Below are positions 26,561-36,653 of a stretch of 64,000 bases of DNA, piece after piece. The stretch is from Apteryx mantelli (Eukaryota > Chordata > Aves > Apterygiformes > Apterygidae): contig NC_089981.1 of the NCBI RefSeq assembly GCF_036417845.1, positions 24,448,001-24,512,000 of the forward strand, written 5' to 3'. The position numbers and the translations under genes are program-made. The first letter of the stretch is position 1. The number at the start of each line of letters is the position of its first letter. The notes beneath the pieces are model-generated. The model saw nothing but the letters and a program-made list of their open reading frames with translations, was not told the origin of the DNA and ran no database searches.

Positions 26561-28794
26561 GGATGTTATCTCTGTTTTGGGTTTGGTTTGGTTTGTTTTT
26601 TTAGTATATGCACGCTTCTAGTCACCTCTTAAGGCATTTTTAACTAGTGTACTAGAATCTAGCCTGGAGCTCATATGGAGATTGGCTGTTAGTCATGTAT
26701 GTATCTCCAGTAGTCCAAATGTCTCTGTCTACTACAAACCTTTGTATTCCCTTTGGCCTATGATTACATTTGTTAATGTCCTAAAAAACCCCTGAATTCT
26801 AATTGTAGGTTTATTTTTTCAGAGAGTATCTCAACTTCTCTTTAAATACATATATACCCTGAAAAGAACATACTGATCAGATTATTCAATCAGTTGCTCT
26901 ACCAGAATAGGACAGAGTTCTCAAGTAAAAGACTTACTGTACTGGAGGACATTCATGTTAACAGAGTGCTCTCTCTCCTTATCTTAAAACAGACCTGTAA
27001 AAAAACAAACAAACAAAACAAAAACTGTGAAAAGCACAGTGGCAGTTATTTACATGGCAAAGCTGAGCAAGCTTGTGAGCTTTTGTTCTCAGCAGAACAA
27101 TGAAACAGCTTCCTTACTCTTAACATAGCAATTCTTTTTCCTTGTTCTTAACGGGGCAATACTTTTTATTTTACTTTTTGGTTTATTTAGAGGGGGAAAT
27201 TCTCAATTTTAAGAAAGTATTCAGCCACAGTCTATTATCAGAAATATCTGCAAAAATGAGTCACCTGTAGCCCATCAAGCCAGACCACATAAATTTGTTA
27301 ATTTAGCCACTAGAGGGACCTCCAGGAATAGACTATACAAAAACATTTGCAAAGGCTATTGCAAAGAAAAACCAAGAAGCTATGCAGGTCAAACGCTTTG
27401 TCATTTGTTTATAATGAGCTCTGAAATAATAGGAAATATGAATTAAATAATTATCTGATAAATTTCATCAAGAAAAAGCAATTTCTTTTGCCGGTTGGTT
27501 ATGAATTTGGAGGTTTGTTTCTTTTTCACTGAATTAGTGAAATTGGAGTGTCTGCTTTCAAAAGACTTATTATGTACTAGTAAGGTTATGTGTTGCTCTT
27601 TTGTGGGGTACAAAGCAAATATAACGATGCTCTTCAGAGTTGCTGCGAACTAGGATTTAGGTGTGTCACAGGTAGTCTGCGACAAATAAGCTTTGTTTCC
27701 TACTGAATGGTATTCTTCTAGCATAACCCTCAATTTATTTCAAATTTTAACAGCAGCTTAATAAACCAATGAACAAATGTTAGTGCCTCATCATGCATAT
27801 ACATTCTTACTCAAAAGCAGTTATGCTACAACTTGGATCACTGGATCTGTAATTGCTGATCAATCAGGGAGATGAAAAGGGTGCTCTTACATTCCCTTTT
27901 ATATTTCTGCACTATAAAGGAAGATATGACATTTTTCACGCACAAGGTTTTAGGGCTTACCCTCTGCTGAGAACAAATGTAGCAGGCCTTATTCCTATCC
28001 TTCTACTGTAAAACATGAAATCCTGCTAACATAAGTCACTATGCTTCTGAAACACTGAAGATGAGGACACGAAGAGGAGAACTTTAAATACCCCTATTAA
28101 GATAGAGTCAGGGATGGACCTAAAATTTGGGATAAAATGACAAGTAGGCAACATGTACAGAGAATTTTTCCAAGACCCTTTATTATGTCACATTGCATTG
28201 TTTGGCTTTACTTGTTAGAAAGGTGCTATAGAAATAAAATCTTTTATTTTGTGAGATGAAAGCAACCTGAAATTCCAGTTTGGCAGAGCTGATTCTTGCA
28301 TAGGTCTTCTGTGGCATATTCACCAAGTTTTACAGTTTTCATTTTGTTTGCAAAGAGAGGTTCTCTGCTGGGGAAAGGTGTAGGGGGGGAAGGAGACATT
28401 GCTAGTTACTTTTCTATTATTCTTTGGTATTTCTTTGGGGCATTAGAAAGCTGTTTAGTGAATTTTTGTTTGGAAAATCATTTGGTACAGATTTGTCTAT
28501 ATCTTTGGCTCTGACACAGTGTTATATCACTTGAATTGCATGTGTATAGCCTCCCACTTTATTACCTGGTGAACTGCCTGCAATTTAAAGACAGAATCAA
28601 TCACAGTTACGCTTAACTGTAAGACTGACAATTCCTGGCACTGAAAATGGGTTGTGAAGTGGAGTCTGCTGAAGAAGGATGCTTATCTATCCCATGTTGC
28701 TTGACAATTGTCAGCACTTCAGAACCACTTTGGCTCCCTCCTGTTCAACTTGCCCGGGGGATGAAAATTCTCAGGATTTCTGAAAGACTAGCCC

Positions 28795-28925
28795 TTTCTG
28801 TCTTTCAGCTTTTCTATCTGTAAAATAGAAATAAGAGATTGAAGAGTTGTGGTGAAACTTAATTTGAGATAACCAGACTGGAGTCACTCTATATGTACAA
28901 AGTATGATATTAGATGTTATAGATT
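28795..28925 (+). repeat. MIR/L2-like 3' end
   Basis: TCAGCTTTTCTATCTGTAAA, ATAGAAATAAGAGA, GTTGTGGTGAAACTTAATTT and TATATGTACAAAGTATGATA follow the L2/MIR 3' end order (CAGTTTCCCCATCTGTAAAA, TGGGGATAATAA, GTTGTGAGGCTTAATT, TATAAGTGCAAAGTATTATT). This is a classic vertebrate motif series, so the call is fairly safe despite divergence. Confidence 0.6.
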
Positions 28926-31900
28926 AACATGATTGCAGGCAGGAAGTGTTTCTTGATCTGAGATTTCAGAAAGAGATTTGGTGATAATTAATGATTCCTT
29001 TATTTGCTTCAGCCACTAAGAGCGAAACTATTCCTGAAATATCAGAACTTCCTTTTTATTATGCACAGGTGCCTCTGTAAGTAACTATAGAGTTACGTTT
29101 GGGGCATTTCAGAATTTTGGTTTGGTTAATTTATTTGGAGCTTATTCAACCATGTCATTTCATACTGGTCTCAGTCTAATGAAGAGAGGGTTTGTGACTA
29201 ATCCAAGGAGGAGAATTTTCTTGTGATGCAAGAAGATGATGTAATGATATTTTCATTTGAAGAATGGCATTTGTCACTCTGCCCTAAGACACCTTCACAC
29301 ATGTAAGAATATGCATATTGTATCCTGTATAGCATTATGTGAGTAATCAAATGCCTGTTCAGTTTCACATGCTTTTGAGATTATAATATACCTGAGGCGC
29401 ATTATGATGAATATAAACATTGCAGCATTTTGTCAATCTCTTTAGTTTTCTTTTTGAAAATATTCTCAGAAGAATCCTTTTTGCATTTTGAAAATTAATG
29501 AATAATTAACCACATTAAAGAAATGGGGAGAACAGGATACCGGGAGCAGCTGCTGAAACAGACTAGAGAGAGAGAATGTGCGCACAAGCGTGTGCAAGTG
29601 TCTGGCTCTCAGAAATGATAACTGAGATCTCCTGAAGGAGTCTCCTTTTAGTTTTACCAGGCTTTGACAAACCTTCTGATTTTTATTTTTCCCACTGATA
29701 CTGTCTTTATTCAAGACTGCAAGGAGGTTGGGAGCAGGGAAAAAGCAATGAGAGGGGGATGATGGTAAATATAACAATGTGATGCAACAGAGCTGTTCTG
29801 CTACCTTTCCAGCTCCATTTTTTTATTCTTGCTGCCAGTGTGCCCTTGAAGAAGGGCTCTGGCCTAAAATGAACTCCCGCTCTTAAACAAGTAAACATTT
29901 AGGACCTAAATCCTTAAAAATCTCTTAAACATACAAGCTTTTGGCCAAACCAACAACAATATCAAATAGAACTGGCTAACATTGTAGAAAAATTTTGAAT
30001 CTTTATTGATATAAAACAAAATTCCACTTGGCTGGTATTTGCCTTTCATATAAATGAATGTTAATTGACAAGCATAGTTAAGAGTCTTCCAAGCACTCTG
30101 CAGATAGATACTTGCTCGGTCTGATTTGGAAGTTTTTCTGTTTGGTCACCCTCATTTTTATAGAAGACAAATATTGTTGTAGACAGCAGGACTAATCTTA
30201 CAGACAAACAGCAAATATCAATTTTTTTTTCATCTTACGAGATCCAATTTAAGTCCCAGACTAGTTAAGCATTTAAACATATGTGTAACTTTGAATATAT
30301 GAAACCAGAAAGTATTGTGTGTGTGCCATAAATGTAAATATATGCTCAGATCCTTTCTTGAAATTTTGCTTTAGGACTCAAAACCTGGATATTGGTAGAC
30401 AATAACATTCTTTCCCAAAGCAACATTGATATACTGCCTTACAACACCTAAACCTATGAAACAACGTAAAAAGAGGTTTTACATGTAGACATAGCCATGC
30501 AGTAAGAGAGCATTCATACTGCTAATATTAATCAGGATTGTCAGCTGCTTAACTGGATGGACTCCAAACTCCAGATAGCTGGTGTGCGCTAGTATCTTCT
30601 GCAACATTACTTCACTCTGCTGACCATATTCCTAAACTCTCTGTCTCCACAGTTAAAAATAACATAGCACCAAAGAGGGATGGGGAATTAAAAGCCAGTT
30701 TAAACTTTCTGAATAGAAAGTTATCTGATGTTTTCTGTCTTTCAAATTTGTCTTGAAAGAGATTGATACAAGATCATACTGCCTAAACAGCTTTTTAAAG
30801 TGTCTCTTTTTTGACAGTGATTAGTCTTTTTATGAAGTGATTTATTAATGTGGACTCTTATGAACTTATGACCCATCAACTCCTAGCTAGTGGGTTTTTG
30901 TGTTTTGCTCATTTGTATCAAGAGGTGAAACCTGGTTTTTTTTTTTTCAAGTTCTATGAAAGGCACTATTTCAGGCTACATTGTCCAGTTTTCAGGAAAC
31001 AATTTAGTGACTGCACGGTCTGGGACATATTCTGCCCATCAACTATGGGTTGCTACAGTTTGTTTAATTCTTAGGACTCAATGTCTCGTGCTGCTTTCCA
31101 TGCGGAACTTCTCCTAATTACCAGCACTGTACTGTGGTGCTCTTTGAATGAATGAATGCCAAAGGTATCACCTTTCCTAGACGTTCTTATCCCAGTGCTT
31201 CCTCATGGTACTCCTGCTTTTGTTGACTCAGAGCCAGCCTAGACAGCAATGGTTGCGGTTTTTGGTAGTATGTTTCAGTCAGCAGTGCTCCTGTTCTTAT
31301 TTCCTTTAAAAGAACTGAGGTGGTAGTGTTACCTGGAGAGGAAAATACTATTTTTTAAACCTAGAAATGGTGTAGAGATATCGAAGATTTTACAGAGGAA
31401 CTAGCAGTGTGTTCATAACTGTGCAGAGTTCAGGTATGCAAGGTCAAGTAATGGTCAGTGCATGTTACTGGGATGGTTGATTGCAACTTCCCTAAAATGA
31501 CTGATATAATAAGAATAATTTATTCTAAGTCTAGATAGGAGGGAATTAATAGATGCCTAAGCTACAAATAGAGGAATGGCACAGTAACTGTGGATCTTCC
31601 TGCTCAAGGAAGCTGGAATTAATTCACTTGAAGGAAAGAATGAGCTGAACTAGCCCAAGGATTCTCTCCAGCCAAATAGCGAGGTGATGACAAGGCACTA
31701 GTGGAGACGGACAAAGTTGTTATTGTACATTATACAGCACTTTTATCTTAACAGTCAGGCTTTTGGGGCATTCTGCAGCTTCAAATGATTTACACTGTCC
31801 ATATCTGGAGTTTCTACAGGTGTGCTATACAAGGTGCTTGACCAGAAATGCCGGTCATCAGGGAAAATCTTGCTGTATGTATACATAAGAAGCATAAATG

Positions 31901-33084
31901 TATTCAAGAGCCTATAACAAAGATTTTGCTTAAATTTAAAAATTGAAGTTAAGCTGGTATAAAAGCATACCCGTGGCATATTAATAGATCATGATCAATT
32001 TAAAAGAATGGTAAATAAGATTATTAAGGTATCTAATGAAAAATCCATATAGGTATTCAGATAACTATTCTTAGCTGTAACTTGATGAATGAATCAAAAC
32101 TTTTCTATAATATTTCTCTTCTGTCTCCCCACTGAAAAGGCTAAGCCATAGTCTTCCCAGGATTTCAGAAATGAAGTAAGCACTTCTCTCCCTTTTCAAT
32201 TTCCTTACTTCTGCTCTAAATCATAAGGCTGAGGTTTATTTGTTCAAGTTATTGCTATGTTTTCAAGCTTTTCTTTGTGTCTGAGGCCTAGATACTTATT
32301 TGTTTTGCAGTATTCAACAGGAATTTTAAAAGTAATGACATGCCTCTGTGAGCAGAACTTCTTCATTAAAATAGAAAATATTTCAAAAGTTATTATTATA
32401 CCATAATTGCGTATGAAAGTATTTAAACAATCTGGGACTTAATTCTCAGTTCAGCATTGAGTCACTTTACCTACATCATTGGCTGTGTTTTTAAAATGAT
32501 CTATTGACTGATTAAACTGTGGACTCTTCAGGAAATGGAATTCAACAAAATATTTGCTCTAATTCAAGCAAAATGATCTGAAAATTAAAAAAAAAAACCA
32601 CTTCTGCCCCTTCTTGAAGAACGTTCTTTACCTCTAACATCTCCCATTCTCTAACTGGACAGAAAAAGGAAGTTGTATAAAAAAAACAAGCCACCCCCCA
32701 AAGTAATCTCACAGCAAGCAACAGACAAAACACATGATTTCCATGTCAGCCAAGAATTCAGTTAAACCTACAATTGCAAGCGTAATGGCTTTTAGCATAT
32801 ACAGATAACACCCAGATACTTTAAGTCTTTGATTCCATAGGGAAGTCATAACATAAAAGATCAAAGTGTCTCTTTATAACTTGCTGTACCACTTATAAAC
32901 ATTCAGCAGTGATAAAGGTTATGACTTTGCAATTTTATCTTACACTGTACTTATAAAATGGCTGAACAAAACAAAAAGACAACATACAATGAACATACGT
33001 AAAAATGCAGAGATAATAAAGGACATAACTGGAGATGAGATAAAGAAATACAGACCTGAGCTGGAACAAACACTTCTGATCTAC

Positions 33085-33170
33085 TCTAGCCCAATGGTGG
33101 GATTTTCAGAAACGCTTTACTAGTCCTACTTCCATGAAATTACTGGATTTGGGAGCATTACCATCAGCTT
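33085..33170. repeat. Degenerate palindromic repeat
   Basis: ATGGTGGGATTTTCAGAAAC followed by GCTTTACTAGTCCTACTTCC ATG and ATTACTGGATTTGGG resembles the hairpin repeat that starts GGGATTTTCAGAGGCACTTA. The arms are weakly preserved and confidence is low. Confidence 0.3.
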
Positions 33171-35089
33171 CATTGGTAGTGCCATAAGACTTCCAAGACT
33201 CACTGCACATCAGGTCTCATTTTTAGAAGCAGCAGCATCCTAAAAATATAAAAATTAAACACCATACTTGCAAACAACGAAGTAACAAGTATCACAGCCA
33301 TTATTCATCTTGCTACAGTTTCTTAAACACTCACAATAGACCAAATCATGATTTTTCTAAGAAACAACTCAGTATATAGTTCCACCTTAATATTTAATAC
33401 CCTGTATCCTCCTTATTAATCCTCCTGTATTTTCCTTGTCTCTTCACTATCAAAGCACCGATATCTGGCTCAGTAAACATTTTTTTTAAACACTCATCCA
33501 CCTCCTCTTTCCATTCTTAGTTCTTCTATGTATACACCGTACTTGCTGGATTTTTTTTTCTCTTCTTCCATTTAAATAATTGTTGTTTTGTAAAATGCAT
33601 ATGTTTTAATATCAAGACGTGGGTTGTTCTTCTTAATTGGAAAAACAGGAATTAACATTAGCATGTTAAAGAATTCATCTTGAAAATGTTGCAAATTATA
33701 ATACAGTTTTGGTATTTAATATTATAATAAATATAATTATTCTTTGGATTCTCAGCCCTAATTCTTCAGCCATTTGACATTTTTATTTAAGTATGCAATT
33801 GGCTTTTACCTATGCCAGGCAGGCATTTTATTATTCACTAACATGAATTAGCAGAGAAAAAATGATTTTTACCAAATAAAACCAACTTCACCATCCATCA
33901 ATAATACATTAAAAAATAGTGGATTTGGGGGAAATCCTTGATTCTAGTGAAAAGAGGTTTAGACGTTGCCTAAGCACTCATTTTAAATATTTTTGAATTG
34001 AAAATTTTTGTAATGATTCTTTGAAAAATGTAGTTAAAATCAGAGGTCCAAACCAAAACATTATGCAAGTTTTTCTGATATGAAAAACAATTCAAAATAT
34101 TGGGCCATGGAAAATATTTTAGACTTTTCTTGTTTTGCAATAAGAAAATTATTGAAACAAACTTGGCTTGTTTGGAACAGTTTCTCATTGACCACTAAGG
34201 ACCAACTGTAGTTCTTAATCTGCTTTCCTGCTTAGCTATTTACGTACACAACACTTCTCCAACTTTTGTTATGGAATGTTATGTATAGGTCATACAAAAA
34301 TTCCATTTTCTTCATTTCAGATGTATTGGGCTTTCTATTCTCTATTCTGTTAAAGTATAAAAAGCAACATAATGCCACAAAACTTATAAAACATTTTGAA
34401 AATATTTTCAAGGAAGAACACAATCTATTAAAATATAGCCTAGTCCTCAAATAGTGAGCCTTCAAGGGTAGCAAAGACTTTCTTCCTTTGATCATTTTTC
34501 TTGCGGGTTTATTGTGAGAAAGTAGTTTGTGACTATCCTCTATTCAAACAGCTAACAATCCAGCTTAAAGATTCAGAGATGCCTCTTTTGGTTGCCAAAT
34601 ATATTGTAATCTGAGGTGAGCAGAGTCTCTGCGTCTATCACAGGAGGTGGTTTCCTTGGCAGACAGAACAGGCAGCGTGTCTTTACCAAGATGGAGAACC
34701 TGTTTCTGAACCACTAACAAGGTCTTTGATTAGTGGTCCTTGAGTGAAAACTTAAATGCTCTCTTTTCCTAGACTGGAGACCAGACTAAAAACCGACTAA
34801 AATGCAGATAAAAAACTGAAGGGTTCTTGTTCAGGGGTACATGTTGGGCTATGTTTGCCTCAGCTCCCGGCATCCCATGGCCAAGATTCAAACACGCTCC
34901 TGAATGTGGAGGTTTATCCTCCTCTTCAGGCATTCCCAGAGTCACAGCCAGGCTATTTTTATTAAGCTAGTTTGTTCATTTTGCTCTGATGGAGGGGCAA
35001 AAAAACTTTAATTAAATCCTTAAATTGTCCGTTTAAAAATAAGCTTTGCAAATTCTCTTTTTAACACTTTTGCTTTCCTAACAAGCGGC

Positions 35090-35180
35090 CATGTTCTTCA
35101 CATGTGTAAATCAGCACTTTATCAGAGCCACCAGTCAGGCTCATTTACACTAATAAAGGATCTCGCCTGGTGCCCCACCA
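35090..35180. repeat. Degenerate palindromic repeat upstream of KCNQ1
   Basis: ATGTGTAAATCAGCACTTTA and GGCTCATTTACACTAATAAA, GGATCTCGCCTGGTGCCCC resemble the two arms of a hairpin element (TGTAAATCAGCATAGC.. / ..GATTTACACCAGCTGAGGAT CTGGCCC). It lies about 0.8 kb upstream of the KCNQ1 start codon, just outside the CpG island. Confidence 0.4.
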
Positions 35181-35954
35181 CAGGCACAGCCTGGCATTTG
35201 ACTGGAGCTGCAATGAGCAGGGTTGTTTTTGTTTAGCTTTATTTAGCACCTTATCTCCCTGCAGAATTCTTGCCCAAGCACCAGTGTCACCCGTGAACTC
35301 CACATCGCTGTTACTAGTTCTGTTCTATTTTGGGCTAGAAGAAAAAAAATAAAAAGCTCTCCACGTCAAAAGCAACCCTTCTCTTAAGCTCTGGAAACAG
35401 AAATTGTTAACTAACTGTTGCAGCAAAGGCTCTTATTACCATGACGAATGGATTCACACCACAGTTGAGTAAGTCATAACTCAAAAAACAGTACGCAAGA
35501 CATTTATCCAAGCTCTCAACCTAACCTGATGCTAGCGGCCAAACACACACACCCATCCGCGAAGTATTTAGTTTTACCGTTGGTGCGCGACCCAACTTCT
35601 GTAGAAGCTATGAAGAACTATGGGTTTTTTTTCTGTTGTTCGTTTGACAGTTTGCCTAGTTATTCAGCTACTTGAATACCTGCAGGGATAGCTGCTCCCT
35701 TTCGCGACAGTCACACCGAGGAGGGCCGGGGGCCTGCTGGCAGTGCCTGGGGGTACCCTTCCCACCGCGCACCCCAGCGCGGCGCAGCGCCCCCCGGCGG
35801 GCAGGGGAGGCCCGGCCCGGCTCCGCCCCGCCGCCGCTTCCCCTCACCTTCGGCGGCCGGGAGCCGCCCCGCGGGGGCCGGGCCAGCGGCGGCGGGAGGG
35901 CGCCCGGCGGCCCGCGGCTCCGCAGGGCAGCGCGGCCGCGGCACTGCCCCTGCC

Positions 35955-36364
35955 ATGTCGTCGGGCTCCCCGCCGGCCGAGCAGAAGGCGCGCAGCCTGG
36001 GCCGCCTGTCGCTGCCCGGCAGGGGCAGCATGACGCTCGGCAAGAAGCCCTCGGCGCTGGAGCTGGCCGAGAGCACCCCCAACGCCCGCTACGCCCCGAT
36101 CCCCGCCGCCCAGGGCGGGCAGCCGCCGCCGGGCTGCAGCGCCGAGCCCCCGCGGGAGCGGCCGCGGCCGCCGCGCCTCAGGAGCGAGGCGGCCGCGGTG
36201 GTGGTGAGCGCCGACTGCCCGCGGCCGCCCGTCAGCCTCGACCCCCGCGTCTCCATCTACAGCCTCCGCAAGCCGCTGCTGAGCAGAAGCAACATCCAGG
36301 GCCGGGTCTACAACTTCTTGGAGCGCCCCACGGGCTGGAAGTGCTTCGTCTACCACTTCACCGT
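35955..36364 (+). CDS. KCNQ1: KCNQ1 (Kv7.1) coding exon 1
   Basis: KCNQ1 is the pore-forming subunit of a voltage-gated potassium channel. With KCNE partners it makes the cardiac IKs current and potassium-recycling channels in epithelia. The exon encodes 136 codons plus two bases: the whole cytosolic N-terminus up to the start of segment S1. The end reads [14 protein letters not shown], then [16 protein letters not shown] and CFVYHFT(V), almost identical to human [11 protein letters not shown] and [24 protein letters not shown]. The upstream part ([37 protein letters not shown]) aligns to human ASSPPRAERKR, LPGARRGSAGLAKK, LELAEG, LYAPI. The trafficking residues equivalent to human Y111, L114 and P117 are kept. 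The ATG at 35955 has G at -3. The exon ends at ACC GT|GTGAGT, splitting the Val codon after base 2, as the human exon 1 does (410 nt here, 386 nt in human). Exon 2 is outside the window or unrecognised. Confidence 0.97.
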
Positions 36365-36375
36365 GTGAGTAGCGC

Positions 36376-36389
36376 GGGGGGGGGGGGGG
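36376..36389 (+). repeat. G14 run next to the exon 1 donor
   Basis: Fourteen consecutive G begin 12 bases after the exon/intron border of KCNQ1. Such a run can form a G-quadruplex in DNA or nascent RNA. Its length may also be affected by sequencing error. Confidence 0.85.
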
Positions 36390-36390
36390 C

Positions 36391-36653
36391 GCCGGCGGCC
36401 GTTAAACGGCTTCTCCCGTCAGCGCGGCGCGGCGCCCCGACCCACCCGCTGCGCGGGGGGCGCGCGCCGGCGGCCGTTAAACGGCTTCTCCCGTCAGCGC
36501 GGCGCCCCGACCCACCTGCTGCGCGGGGCCGCGCGCCGGCGGCCGTTAAACGGCTTCTCCTGTCAGCGCGGCGCGGCGCCCCGACCCACCTGCTGCGCGG
36601 GGGGCGCGCGCCGGCGGCCGTTGAACGGCTTCTCCTGTCAGCGGCGCGCAGCG
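36391..36653 (+). repeat. GC-rich minisatellite, four 69-75 bp units
   Basis: Units begin with GCCGGCGGCCGTT at 36391, 36466, 36535 and 36610, so the spacings are 75, 69 and 75. Each unit contains GCCGTTAAACGGC (GCCGTTGAACGGC in the fourth), then TTCTCCYGTCAGCG, a CG-rich stretch, GACCCACCYGCTGCGCGG. The fourth is truncated and runs into CCCCCTCCTCTCC. Unit 2 lacks about 5-6 bp of the GGCGC repeat. The array starts 26 bases after the KCNQ1 exon 1 donor, inside the CpG island. Confidence 0.9.

Larger units (their letters stand above)
9686..35954. other. TRPM5-KCNQ1 intergenic region
   Basis: 26.3 kb separate the two divergent start codons. No open frame in this stretch has a recognisable domain, compositional signature or splice-connected partner. 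Visible content: old MIR/L2-like fragments (9955-10110, 25075-25200, 28795-28925), a decayed CR1 3' region (15285-15720), degenerate palindromic repeats (13600-13640, 15785-15910, 23355-23415, 33085-33170, 35090-35180), a T33 tract (12261-12293), pyrimidine tracts, and an uncharacterised moderately GC-rich block (26185-26560). The rest is unmarked AT-rich DNA. The right end (from about 35710) is the KCNQ1 CpG island. Confidence 0.8.
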
